Assembly: GCA_001936135.1 (NCBI GenBank)
Contig: CP012813.1
Span: 496,001-560,000, forward strand
Origin: Saccharomycopsis fibuligera x Saccharomycopsis cf. fibuligera
Taxonomy: Eukaryota > Ascomycota > Saccharomycetes > Ascoideales > Saccharomycopsidaceae
Length of the DNA: 64,000 nt
Reading direction: 5' to 3'
Below the pieces are notes generated by a model that saw only the letters and a program-made list of their open reading frames with translations, searched no databases and was not told the origin of the DNA. Within the stretch, counting starts at the first letter, position 1, and each line of letters begins with the position of its first letter. Of this stretch, positions 29,361 through 39,380 are shown one piece after another. Both the position numbers and the translations under genes were made by a program.

Positions 29361-30959
29361 TTAGACAACAAATCTATTCAATTTTTCAATCTGCTTATCG
29401 TCATTGAATAGCAAATCAAAGACGCCACTGCTGATATCCATAGCAAGAGTCTCTTCAAGAGACTCTTCGCTATTATTATCAGTACCGGTAGCAGTAGCAT
29501 TTGTAGCTGTTGGAATCACTTCAGTAGCATTTGATGACACTGATGCTTTTCTGTTGTTAATGCCAGTCAACTGATACAATTTAGCAAGATAACCAGCTCC
29601 ATGTAATTCGTAGAAATCGTTGACAAATTTATTTACTTGATCGAGCACTTTTGAGCTGTTGCGTTCATTGCTATTGTTTGTATGGTTTTCAAGATTGTTG
29701 CCATTATTGTTGTTGGTGTTGTTATTGTTATTTGACAAGGGAGCTGAAGTAGGTGCTGAAGTAGGTGCAGTGCTGGTGTTATTTTTGAAGGACAAACTGT
29801 GCTGATTAGTTTTATAGTAAGAAGCCAAACTTGCTTTCAAAGCAGCTAAAGAGGCAGAAGACGCTGCGGTATTGATAAATGACGATGCTGATTTAGGAGA
29901 AGAGGAGATTGAGGAAGAGGGTGTGGTTGCTAATGAGTTGGAAGAACTGTTGGAATATAATGGATGCTGTTTGTTTGTGCTTGTATTCGTATGAGAGTTG
30001 CGCTTTGAAGGAACGTTAATGACCAACTGGTCGTCAAAATAGTCTTCATTGTTGCTCAGATTACTCTTTTGTCTTTCAAGTTTGCTACTGTAAAAACTGC
30101 TGTTGTTACTGTAGTAGTTTGAATGGAAATGTTGTGATGCTTGTCCTTCTGCCGCTCTGAAATGAACGTACTGTCCACAGTTATCAAGCACGAGATAATC
30201 CCAGCCAAATTCGTCAAGTTCAGATGTGGTAATAGGCTCATATGGCAAAATATAGTTATATGTTCTTTGAACAAAATCCGCTAATTTTTGTTGGTGAGTT
30301 AACGATTTGTTGTTGACGTAATCTGGACTTGAAGAGACTTTTAGTTCCATGTTGAATTTCCAGAAATCAAGGTTAGTGCACTTGACATCCAATACCATAG
30401 TTTGGAGATTTTGATGAAATTTGTTATTGTTGCAATTTTCAATGTACCACTGAATACTGTGATGAATTTTGGTTCTGCGAGATTTTGTGGAATTTGTGGC
30501 ATCAAATATACCGACTTGGATATTATTACTGAGTAAGTCTAGCAAACAGTGCTCTAAAGCGGTGAAGGCAAAGCCATCTCTAACCAGAGAGTTGCCTTTG
30601 AAATAGCTGCTTGGTTGCATTCCGGAGCTAGAGTCATCTCCGGGAGATTTTGTACGGGCCAGAAGGGCTCTGCGAACGTTGCCGGCATTGTATATTTTGC
30701 AAGAGACTGACTTGTCTTTTAGATGCCTATCCAAATATTTCGCCACAGTGCTTTTACCACAAGCTGGGAGACCAGATAAGATGATCAAAAGTGGAGGAGA
30801 GACAGCTAAAGACGACTGAGACGAATTTGCAAGCGATGAAGGGTGAGAGTCAAGTCTGCTGAAGGAGCCGTTGAAAAGGTAAGGCAGATCAAATTCAACC
30901 GAGTTGGTTCTGGATATGAAGGGCAGTCGCTGGTTGAATATGTCAGAATAGGGAGTCAT
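29361..30959 (-). CDS. 6-phosphofructo-2-kinase-like protein (kinase domain only), 532 residues
   Basis: Expected to make fructose 2,6-bisphosphate from fructose 6-phosphate and ATP, the activator of glycolysis, in the cytosol. The kinase domain covers about residues 55-290: P-loop LSGLPACGKST (63-71 GLPACGKST), YNAGNVRRALL (compare YNVGEYRR in the family), the insertion with Ser/Gly, FKGNSLVRDGFAFTAL, IFDATNSTKSRR (compare IFDATNTTRERR), then WKFNMELKVSSSPDY and PYEPITTSELDEFGWDYLVLDNCGQYVHFR. No histidine-phosphatase domain follows; the rest is a Ser/Asn/Thr-rich tail with a short conserved-looking segment LDQVNKFVNDFYELHGAGYLAKLYQLTG. This resembles the Pfk27 or YLR345W type of yeast protein. 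The altered NAGNVRR motif leaves open whether it is an active enzyme. Confidence 0.75.
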   Translation of the reverse strand: MTPYSDIFNQRLPFISRTNSVEFDLPYLFNGSFSRLDSHPSSLANSSQSSLAVSPPLLIILSGLPACGKSTVAKYLDRHLKDKSVSCKIYNAGNVRRALLARTKSPGDDSSSGMQPSSYFKGNSLVRDGFAFTALEHCLLDLLSNNIQVGIFDATNSTKSRRTKIHHSIQWYIENCNNNKFHQNLQTMVLDVKCTNLDFWKFNMELKVSSSPDYVNNKSLTHQQKLADFVQRTYNYILPYEPITTSELDEFGWDYLVLDNCGQYVHFRAAEGQASQHFHSNYYSNNSSFYSSKLERQKSNLSNNEDYFDDQLVINVPSKRNSHTNTSTNKQHPLYSNSSSNSLATTPSSSISSSPKSASSFINTAASSASLAALKASLASYYKTNQHSLSFKNNTSTAPTSAPTSAPLSNNNNNTNNNNGNNLENHTNNSNERNSSKVLDQVNKFVNDFYELHGAGYLAKLYQLTGINNRKASVSSNATEVIPTATNATATGTDNNSEESLEETLAMDISSGVFDLLFNDDKQIEKLNRFVV

Positions 30960-32084
30960 GATGGATGTGACTTTATTTTTTTTTTTTTTTTTTTTTGAAA
31001 CGAAACAAAAGGGTGTACAAAATGTAACAAAAAGATAAGATAAGAGAAACTATATAAAAAAAAGGAAGAACGAGAGCTAAAAACAACAACAACCAAAAAG
31101 ACACCGACAGTGCTTCACTCTTTCATTTCAAAAAAAAAAAAAAAAAAAAGGGTTGCCATGAATGGGATGGAATAATGGCCTATCCTCTGAAGGAAGGAAA
31201 TGATGCAGAACCTTAGACAGGCCCCAGGTCCCCTGGTGATGGATGGAGATGTTGAAAAATTCTATAGCGCAGTAGTGGCCTGTGCGTGCTCAGCAGCTGC
31301 CGCGCACCAGGAGACGGCTCACTGCATCAGCCACAAGACACTTATTTTTTTTTTTCTTTTCTCAAGCCACATGCAGATATCACACATCCAAATGTGTATT
31401 AATGTGGTTTCAGGCATCTGAAAGCGTACAAATGCGATAGTCACAAACATGTATAAATATGCCATAATATGCTTATCAAAGCAGGAGTCATAGATACAGG
31501 TGCTTTTAGCTCATGCCACATGTGGCGCATGAGTATCAGAAAAGCACATAAGCCTGCATTTTTTGCAATACGGTGCAGCTAGCAGCCTCGCTTGTGGCGC
31601 ATTAATTATTATCAATTACTATCAGTAAATCCAGTATGTTGCCGGCGGCAAGATTACTGTGACTAATGTGAGACAAAGAGCGACAGAGACAAAGACAGAC
31701 AAAGACAGACAAAGACAGACCAAAAGAGATAGACACTGCTGTGTTAAGCCATTTGAAAAGAGAAAACAGCCATCTAAATGCTAAACGGGAGTGGCCCGAT
31801 ACCCGCCGCGCCCACTATTCGCACTCCACAGGGTGTAAGCCCTACCACAGTTCCAGCCAACAATTGTTAACAAGGAAACAAACAAACCGCCATCACTAGC
31901 GCTTATTTCCTCTTCCTTTTCCATTCACAGCGCTTATTTCCTGCCCTACTTCTGTCCTTGCTCATCTTCTTGTATCTACTCTCTTTTCCTTCTTATTCTT
32001 TCTTCCTCTTTCTTCCTCTCTTTTTCCCACCACCCTGCTCTGCTTGTTCTCAAAGCAGTACGCTATAGGTAGACCTCTCCCACA
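30960..32084. other. Divergent promoter between the kinase and PPS1 genes
   Basis: Holds two poly(T)/poly(A) tracts (30976-30995, 31129-31149), three copies of the decamer AAAGACAGAC at 31691-31720, and a C/T-rich stretch at 31905-32040 directly upstream of the PPS1 start. No gene is supported. Confidence 0.5.
31691..31720. repeat. Tandem decamer AAAGACAGAC, three copies
   Basis: Three exact head-to-tail copies, preceded by the related GACAGAGAC. It lies in the divergent promoter region. Probably a small expandable minisatellite. Confidence 0.8.
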
Positions 32085-35000
32085 ATGTCCAGCCCCAGCC
32101 AATACGTCTCCAATCTCACCTCTAGTCTACGGAGCTTGGCCCTGGGTTCAAACCAACAACTGCAACATCAAAATCGCAAGGACTCACTCGAGCTGCGTTA
32201 CAAACACTACGCTTTCGACAGCGATATTGCCTACGCTTCCAATAACGAGCTTTCTAAGATCAATTCCCACCTTGAAGAGCAAGAAGCAGCAGCAGCAGCA
32301 GCTCCAAGAGACCCTCCGCCCATTGCCCTGGACCTCCCAGTGGCAGATGCAAACCCAGAGTTCTTTCCAATTCCAGCTTATTCTCAAACCCCCATCGCGA
32401 CTCCCGTGCAGACGCCTTCCGTGTCCTCTAGCTACAACACTGCCAGCATATCCAACGGCAATATCAACAGCAACAACAACAACAGTAGTTCTTATAATGG
32501 AAGCGTCACTAACAGACCACAGCTAAATAATGCGTTGACCTCCAGTAACACCAACAACCCAAGTGCCGCTGCTGTTGCGTCTTTTTCTTCAAATATCAAT
32601 AGCAAGCGCCAGCCATTGCACCAACAATCACCAACAAAGAGTTCATCTGCAGGCCTCCCACCCCCTGCTGAATCGGAAGACAAGGACTCCTTGTTGAGCA
32701 ACCACGAAACCATGGGCTTCTACACTCCAAAGTCATCGCTTAATTCCCGTTCTTTGAATAATCTCAATGATGAGCTGAATAGTAGTCCGGGCTACTCTCC
32801 GCATCCCGCCGACGCAAACAAGTGCCAATTAAATGCTAATTTGTCAAAATTTGTCAAGGATAATAATAAAAGTAATAATAATAATAATATTAACAACAAT
32901 AACAGTAATACTGGTGAAAATCTATATGCGCATGCCGTTGCAGCAGCTCCAATAATTACTGCAGCTAGTGAAAAAATGGGCAGCAACAACAACAAAATTA
33001 TCAACAAAAATAACATTGCAACGGTCACTGACATTGAAAAAGAAGAGGCCCCACCAAGCTCCACTGTCTCCTCCTCAAATTCCCAAATGTCCAACGACTC
33101 CAGCGTTGATTCACACAACAACCATGTGGAAGAGTCAAGTATTACTACACCTGTGCACATCAAGGGCATTCCAACTATAGATGGTGTTGCTGCTGAAGAC
33201 GCAAAAAATGGCCCAACCGCTTCTGTTGAGCAGATTGCAGAACCTACATCATCGTCACATATAAGTGACAAACCTGAACTGACGCCCATCAATAGTAAAA
33301 TAATACTGGCTAAACCAGACGCGTTTGCTTCTGAATCTGCTGAACAACAGCAGCAACAGCAACAACAGAGTGCCGATGGTGCTACAGCTAGTGCTGATGC
33401 TGATGTTGCTGCATCGTTGAAGGACGAACAGGAGGCCAAATCTCTTGAACCTGTGGTCGGCAGCACCCCTTCAAATAATAGAGATTCCATCATTGGATAT
33501 AAAGCTAAATCAAGATTCAAGGAAAAGAGACTCAGCGCTATTAGTTTTGCAAGAAATATTATCAATTTGTCAGTTTACCACGATAGTGACAGCGAAAGAG
33601 GAAATCCATTGGAAGAAATTGAAAACAATTACATTGCTTCTAGAAATGGTACTACAGAAAGTAAAGAGTTGCCAGCTACCCCAGCAACAGCTGATTTCGA
33701 ATTAAACAACAATGATTTTGCAATCAAACCAAAATCAAGATCCGTTTCAAAACAAGCCTTCAATAATAAAGTCAAGGTCAGGTCAAAGTCGCTTTTAAGA
33801 AAAGGAAACAACACTGCCGAAAAAACGGACGGTAGGGTTGGAAAAGATCCTTATACATGCTTGGCAAAAAATAGTTCCACAACTCATAAAGTCAAAAGCA
33901 ACAGTTCAAAAACTTATCAAAATCCTAATTTACCATCAAATTTCGCAGTGTTTGTCAGTAAGTTCATTATTCCACATTGTGAAGTCATTGCATCTTTCAA
34001 AGTTCTTGAAGAAAAAGAAAAGGTAAAGGAATTATTAAAAGAAAAAGAATCTACTCCGGCCAGTAGCTCTGTTGAAGAGCATCTTTCTCCAGCAAAAAGC
34101 AGTAATGCTTTTGATTACAAAACCGATGCTAATGTCTACATTGTGGGTCAGAATGACTCTACTGATCAATTAATAACTAATGGAATACACAAACAACCAA
34201 GCAAAAACTCCCAAGGTTCAATTAAAAGGTCTACTTCGTTTTTGAAGAAAAATGGCTTAAGATTCTTGAAAAGTGATAGTGAAGGTGGATTATCCAAGAA
34301 GTTTGGTTACAAAAAATCCAGAAGCTCACCAAGCATTCTTGATGCCAGTTTAAACAAAGCATCATTGCCATCCTTGGATGGTGGAGCAGCTTTTGACATT
34401 GAGCAAGAAGTTAACGTCAATGACAAAAAGTATACCAAGGATATTTTTAAGTTGGAAACCGAAGACCTTTTGAAGATGTTGAAATACTGGAACTACGATT
34501 ACACTCTTCCGGAAGTGAAAGACCTTTTTCCATACTTGCACAATATGGAACTTAATAATAATCAATTTAATTTTTTTAGACACGACTTGAATATGAACTG
34601 CAATACTCAAATGACTAGACAATCAACCGAAAGCCAAAATTTTCAAAGTAAAACTTTAGCAGATGAAGTGACAATGCATAGACAAGATTATAGAATTAGC
34701 GGGCAGTCATCCCTCAATGGTATTAATGGTATTGGAATGGGGGACAATAACAACACTAATAACACTACATTTACAAATGGTGTTCCAGATGTGTCAAATT
34801 CGAGCTTGAGTAAATTGATTCCATTACCAAATGCTGACAAGTACTTGCTTCTCATTAATACTAATGATTTTTATGAATATGATGATAGCAAAGATGTTAA
34901 AGATTCGGAATTAAATGACGATGAGAATGACGTTGATGGATTTCTTAGCTATATTAGATGCAAGTATTACCTTAAAGGGTCAATCAACCCGTGGGAAATA

Positions 35001-37802
35001 CTTGACTTTGATAGCATTAACAACAAAACTGGCGACCATTTGCCAGCCGAAATCACAAAGAGTAATTCTACTTCTAAAAAAAAGGATTTAAAGGTGAGAT
35101 TCAATATTGAGGAAGCTAGTAATAATAACGCTAATGAACTGAATGGGATCAACGCTAACAGCGTCAATATTAATAGCAACAACAACAAACTCTCAAATAG
35201 AGTTCTTTCTGAAATTATTGATGGTGAAGAAGCAGCAGGAAAATCAATTTGCAGTAGCTATGCTGCTGACGAATATGATGATTCATACAAGGGTTATAAA
35301 TTTGTCAATTTGAATGACGAGGATCTAATTATCAATCATAGAAAATTTACTGGCTATCTGAAACCATTAAACTCACTTAGAAGAATGAATAGAATTAAAA
35401 ACTCTGATAACGGAGAAGGCAATTCTGTCTTGGCGCATAACTTGTACAATCGAAAAATTAATTTGCGTAACTACAACTTCCAAAAACTCTTGTTATTCAA
35501 AATTTCTCACGTTGTTATTTACAATAATGATAACAATGTTGCTGAATCATTAAAATTTGCCAAAATTTTTGGCTCATTACAGAAAAAAATCTACTTGCAA
35601 GAAGAACAAAAATTGGTTAATTTGAATTTGGGCACCAAAAGAAAATTCAATGAAGCCCACTGTTTTATCCTAAATTACGATTGCAAAAAAGTTAGCGAGT
35701 TTGATATAACATATTACAATGAAAACGAGAATGTAATTTTAGGATTGGAGCCAATAGTGTCACCATATTCAAATTCTGCAGATGGTATTGCTAACGAAGC
35801 CCAAACATCACCAGAACCAACATCACCATACAGTACTAAATTTGAAAGTGTTGATGTTAATTATCTGAAATTAAAGCAAAAATACAATTTCCACAACAAG
35901 GCAGATTTGGCCAAATACTTGAGCACAAACCCATTCCTTGTCCCATATTCATCCTCAGTTTTGAAGAACAATTTAACAAACTGGAATAAAAATTATTTGT
36001 TGCATGAAAAATTCGAAAATTGGTTGATTACTAGTGGTACAGAAATTTATCGTAACATTTACATTGGTAACATTATTGATTATAATAACGTCATTTCAAT
36101 TAACAAGTTACGCGAAAAAAAACAGGATCTTTTGAAAGAGATTAACAATAAGAATGTCGATGCTGAAACTAGCTTGAAACTTCGCGGGAAGTTATTGTCA
36201 TTGCAGCAAAAAATCGATGCTAATCATAATAGTACCAGCAATAACAATAATAGTCAAAATGATTATAGAATTTTGATAAACTGCAAAGAGGGCGTTGAAT
36301 TTCCTAAGTTAGAGCTTATTAATTCAATTTTTGCCAAGCTGAAGAAGTTATTAACGAAAGAGACCGACTTGATTTACTTGGAGTTTCCATCAGCTGGTTC
36401 ATTCATGTTGTCGTCGCTCACTAATAACCATATGCTTAGCATCATCAATTTCTTGAAATTGTTGCATTTCTTGAGTGTGGAGAAAAACTTTAAAGTACTC
36501 ATTTATTGTTATGATGGTTTTACTCACTTGTCCTTTTTAAGTTTGTTGATTGAAACCTACAACAACTTTACTAATTTGAATAATGCAATCATGAAATACT
36601 ATGTGATTTACGAAAGGTACTTGTATTGGTTCAAAATAGATTATGAAATGATCAATTTCTTACAAAGTTTTATGTTGTTTTATTCCCCAAATAATCCTGA
36701 TAAGCAGAAACTTGGTCTTGCTAACTTGGCTCCAAATGAAACCGTCAAATCATTAGATTATACTAAGATTAAACAATGGTATGAAGATGTCTACTCATCA
36801 TTGTATAATTTGAACTGCTATGAATTTTTGAAAATTTTTGAGATGAATAAAGGCTTGAAACATACAAAGAACATCTCTGTGGTCAATGATCTTTTTAAAA
36901 TTGATAGACAAACTGCGTTAACTTTGAAAACTAAAAAAGATGATTGGTTTGATGTTGCTAATGACAATAACTTGCCGTCAAGAATCTTACCATACTTGTA
37001 TTTGGGTGGTATCAGCCATTTGAACTCCAAAACCGTACTTGAATTATTGAACATCAATTACGTAATTACCATTGGTGAGAAACCAACGTGGCTTAATGTT
37101 TCTGACTTTGAAAACCAATTCGATTATGAGGCATTGGATCCGGCTTTGAAGACCAAATTGCGCAAAGACGACATCATTGAGATCAACAATCCATTACCAT
37201 TTTTGAAAAAAATAATTTACTTACCAAACGTGCAAGATAATGGGATTGATCCATTTGAACCATACTTTTTATATTTACTCAAAGTTATTAGAAAATTGCG
37301 AGAAGCCAACCAAGTTAGTGCTCCTAGCGCGGCTACGAATGGTAATTCCAATGACGCTCTTGATGCAAAGGTTGAAAGTAATGACAATAACGGGAAAAGC
37401 TCACCGGAAGAGCTTATCCTCAGGAATAAAGTCTTGGTGAATTGCAAAGTTGGAGTTTCCAGATCTGCTTCATTGTGTATTGCCGAGGTAATGAATTTCT
37501 TGAAGATTTCGTTACCGAGAGCATACTTGTATGTTAGAGTTCGTCGTTTGAATTTGATTATTCAGCCAAACTTGAAGATTTTTTATAACTTACTCGAGTT
37601 GGAAGAAGTATTGACTATTAAGGAAAACATTAAGATAAAGTACATCAATCAAAAGATTGAGGAATATAATACAAAAAACAAGTTGAAGAAAAACAACAAG
37701 AAGGAAGTTTCGTTGAGGAAATATAGAGTTTTGAGGGAGGTCGATTGGCATATCCTTTGCAAAGAAATTGATCTTTTGAATAGTCATTACATCAAGAATT
37801 GA
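32085..37802 (+). CDS. PPS1: Dual-specificity phosphatase, Pps1 family, with an extra degenerate phosphatase domain, 1905 residues
   Basis: Protein Tyr/Ser/Thr phosphatase; S. cerevisiae Pps1 (807 residues) is linked to S-phase checkpoint control. The N-terminal half is Ser/Asn/Ala/Gln-rich and disordered, with a Gln run encoded near 33346-33367. The conserved part starts near residue 790 (YTKDIFKLETEDLLKMLKYWNYDYTLPEV). A DSP-like fold lies at about 1305-1500: EIYRNIYIGNIIDYNN, ILINCKEGVEFP, then VLIYCYDGFTHLSF where the P-loop Arg is His1481 (Cys1475 kept). The active domain follows at about 1625-1860: LPSRILPYLYLGGISHLN, IIYLPNVQDNG, and VLVNCKVGVSRSASLC with Cys1787 and Arg1793, then SLPRAYLYVRVRRLNLIIQPN, typical of Pps1. 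The usual His before the catalytic Cys is Asn. No intron or frameshift is seen. Confidence 0.85.
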   Translation: MSSPSQYVSNLTSSLRSLALGSNQQLQHQNRKDSLELRYKHYAFDSDIAYASNNELSKINSHLEEQEAAAAAAPRDPPPIALDLPVADANPEFFPIPAYSQTPIATPVQTPSVSSSYNTASISNGNINSNNNNSSSYNGSVTNRPQLNNALTSSNTNNPSAAAVASFSSNINSKRQPLHQQSPTKSSSAGLPPPAESEDKDSLLSNHETMGFYTPKSSLNSRSLNNLNDELNSSPGYSPHPADANKCQLNANLSKFVKDNNKSNNNNNINNNNSNTGENLYAHAVAAAPIITAASEKMGSNNNKIINKNNIATVTDIEKEEAPPSSTVSSSNSQMSNDSSVDSHNNHVEESSITTPVHIKGIPTIDGVAAEDAKNGPTASVEQIAEPTSSSHISDKPELTPINSKIILAKPDAFASESAEQQQQQQQQSADGATASADADVAASLKDEQEAKSLEPVVGSTPSNNRDSIIGYKAKSRFKEKRLSAISFARNIINLSVYHDSDSERGNPLEEIENNYIASRNGTTESKELPATPATADFELNNNDFAIKPKSRSVSKQAFNNKVKVRSKSLLRKGNNTAEKTDGRVGKDPYTCLAKNSSTTHKVKSNSSKTYQNPNLPSNFAVFVSKFIIPHCEVIASFKVLEEKEKVKELLKEKESTPASSSVEEHLSPAKSSNAFDYKTDANVYIVGQNDSTDQLITNGIHKQPSKNSQGSIKRSTSFLKKNGLRFLKSDSEGGLSKKFGYKKSRSSPSILDASLNKASLPSLDGGAAFDIEQEVNVNDKKYTKDIFKLETEDLLKMLKYWNYDYTLPEVKDLFPYLHNMELNNNQFNFFRHDLNMNCNTQMTRQSTESQNFQSKTLADEVTMHRQDYRISGQSSLNGINGIGMGDNNNTNNTTFTNGVPDVSNSSLSKLIPLPNADKYLLLINTNDFYEYDDSKDVKDSELNDDENDVDGFLSYIRCKYYLKGSINPWEILDFDSINNKTGDHLPAEITKSNSTSKKKDLKVRFNIEEASNNNANELNGINANSVNINSNNNKLSNRVLSEIIDGEEAAGKSICSSYAADEYDDSYKGYKFVNLNDEDLIINHRKFTGYLKPLNSLRRMNRIKNSDNGEGNSVLAHNLYNRKINLRNYNFQKLLLFKISHVVIYNNDNNVAESLKFAKIFGSLQKKIYLQEEQKLVNLNLGTKRKFNEAHCFILNYDCKKVSEFDITYYNENENVILGLEPIVSPYSNSADGIANEAQTSPEPTSPYSTKFESVDVNYLKLKQKYNFHNKADLAKYLSTNPFLVPYSSSVLKNNLTNWNKNYLLHEKFENWLITSGTEIYRNIYIGNIIDYNNVISINKLREKKQDLLKEINNKNVDAETSLKLRGKLLSLQQKIDANHNSTSNNNNSQNDYRILINCKEGVEFPKLELINSIFAKLKKLLTKETDLIYLEFPSAGSFMLSSLTNNHMLSIINFLKLLHFLSVEKNFKVLIYCYDGFTHLSFLSLLIETYNNFTNLNNAIMKYYVIYERYLYWFKIDYEMINFLQSFMLFYSPNNPDKQKLGLANLAPNETVKSLDYTKIKQWYEDVYSSLYNLNCYEFLKIFEMNKGLKHTKNISVVNDLFKIDRQTALTLKTKKDDWFDVANDNNLPSRILPYLYLGGISHLNSKTVLELLNINYVITIGEKPTWLNVSDFENQFDYEALDPALKTKLRKDDIIEINNPLPFLKKIIYLPNVQDNGIDPFEPYFLYLLKVIRKLREANQVSAPSAATNGNSNDALDAKVESNDNNGKSSPEELILRNKVLVNCKVGVSRSASLCIAEVMNFLKISLPRAYLYVRVRRLNLIIQPNLKIFYNLLELEEVLTIKENIKIKYINQKIEEYNTKNKLKKNNKKEVSLRKYRVLREVDWHILCKEIDLLNSHYIKN

Positions 37803-38423
37803 TTGATGCTGTCATGGCGTATGCTATGCTAATTTTTTTTCTTTTACTCAATGGTTCTAGTTTATTTAGTTATTACAGGATCTGAGCTAAATTATCATTA
37901 ATGTACTATGTACTATACATTATGCTACGCTTTCATTTTTTTAATCCTTTTCGAGATGTCTTTTTTTATGCCATCACATCATTAGTTGTTCGTTTGTTAT
38001 ACTACCTGTTTTGCTCAATCGTTTTCGTTTTATTTTATTTTATTTTATTTTGTTTTGTTTTGTATCTCATTCACGAATTTTGTTTCATTTTCTGCTTCTG
38101 TTTCTGTTTCTGTTTTCTGTTTTTTGTTTTCCTGTTTTGATTTTATCAGTTCTTAAACAAGGGGTTTTTCTGTGTTAGTTCTCTAAATAGTATTTTGTAT
38201 TTTTCACAATCCCACTAAGTTATGCTACTCTATAAACTAATCTATTTGGAACATGAAAATATCGCAAATGTACTTAAAACCAAAGTAGTTGCGTACTACA
38301 AAGCATAAACTCTCAAAGCGTTCACTGCTATGCTTCTTTACAGCATTGCCACTTACATCGAAACTCCAAAAGCAAAAAGCTTCTTTTAGTATTATCATTG
38401 CCTGTATATTAATGCAAATCCCA
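37803..38423. other. Convergent 3' flanks of PPS1 and DFR1
   Basis: T-rich, with TTTTA/TTTTG pentamer runs at about 38027-38063 and TTCTGT repeats near 38090-38120. No gene is seen; ORFs here are poly-Phe artefacts or shadows. Confidence 0.55.
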
Positions 38424-39380
38424 CTACTTCTTCTCCCAAAGCGTAAACTCATACTTAAATTTACCTTCCACAATATCATTCTCCGGCAAAGCAATCTCCT
38501 CACCAACAAATTCCTGCAATCTTGCTTTTTCCCTCTTTACCCAACCCCCCGCATCACTAATTTTTCCACTTCCGTTAGAATTATCATAAATAGGCAATTT
38601 TAAAAAAGTGTCCATTTCAATTTTTTCCTCCTCCTTCTCCTCCTCTACTTTTTCTTCCGCGTTCCTTATGTTGCTGTTATTCTTGTCAAGTTTGATTTCC
38701 GTAAGCAAAATTTGCGACACCAAAGATTTTTCAATTGCATGATTGTAAATTTCTGCACCTCCAATAATGAAGATTTTTTCAATTTCTGGAGAATTTTCAG
38801 CATGTTGAATGGCTGATTGTAAATTATTGAATAGAACGACGCTTGAAGCAGTCTTGTCATCAATATTAACTTGGCTACTGTTGTCATTATTGGTGCTAAT
38901 ATCTGCATTAATCGGGCTTTGCACTTTAGCCAACTTTGTCTCCAGTATATTTCCATTATTTTTGACTTGGCTTTCCAAAGTAGAACCTGCTGTGTTGGAG
39001 CCTATGGCGAATCCATCATCATATGAGTGAATTTTGCCTGTCTGAGGATCTAGCACGCTTTGGTTTGCAAATTGTCTAGAAAGCACAATATTCAATCTCC
39101 CTCCTAATGGCCTAAACTTCTTTGGGATGCTCTCCCAAGTCTTACGGCCCATTATCACGGCGTTTTTTTTCTTTCCGTTTGAATTTGGTTCTTTCTTGCT
39201 GGCTTGGTCTTCATTGGCGCTAGTTTCTGCTGGTGCTCCAGTCTGCGTGGAGACCCTTGATGTCACCGTACGGAAATATTTCATTTCTTGTTTAAGTCTC
39301 CATGGCATAGTACCTTTGTTTCCAATGCCCAAGGATGGAAGCAACGCGGCCACGATAATCACTACTGGTTTTTTTCCCAT
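38424..39380 (-). CDS. DFR1: Dihydrofolate reductase with three insertions, 318 residues
   Basis: Reduces dihydrofolate with NADPH for thymidylate and purine synthesis. All core motifs are present: VVIIVAALLPSLGIGNKGTMPWRLKQEMKYF with the catalytic Glu32, NAVIMGRKTWESIP at 73-86, RPLGGRLNIVLSR, IEKIFIIGGAEIYN at 200-212, SLVSQILLTEI, MDTFLKLP and the end FTLWEKK. C. albicans DHFR is 192 residues. The extra length comes from about 25 residues at 44-70 (QTGAPAETSANEDQASKKEP), about 60 residues within 106-180, and an acidic Glu/Lys stretch at about 232-255. Each falls between secondary-structure elements, and the frame stays open, so they are genuine insertions or, less likely, unspliced introns in frame. 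It shares a 337-bp divergent promoter with the POC4 homologue, containing a TCGCGT box. Confidence 0.93.
   Translation of the reverse strand: MGKKPVVIIVAALLPSLGIGNKGTMPWRLKQEMKYFRTVTSRVSTQTGAPAETSANEDQASKKEPNSNGKKKNAVIMGRKTWESIPKKFRPLGGRLNIVLSRQFANQSVLDPQTGKIHSYDDGFAIGSNTAGSTLESQVKNNGNILETKLAKVQSPINADISTNNDNSSQVNIDDKTASSVVLFNNLQSAIQHAENSPEIEKIFIIGGAEIYNHAIEKSLVSQILLTEIKLDKNNSNIRNAEEKVEEEKEEEKIEMDTFLKLPIYDNSNGSGKISDAGGWVKREKARLQEFVGEEIALPENDIVEGKFKYEFTLWEKK

Noticed and set aside
32792-33565. 257-codon minus-strand ORF within PPS1
   Set aside because: Shadow of Asn/Ser/Gln-rich coding sequence on the plus strand, giving poly-Leu, poly-Cys and Ser-rich translation.
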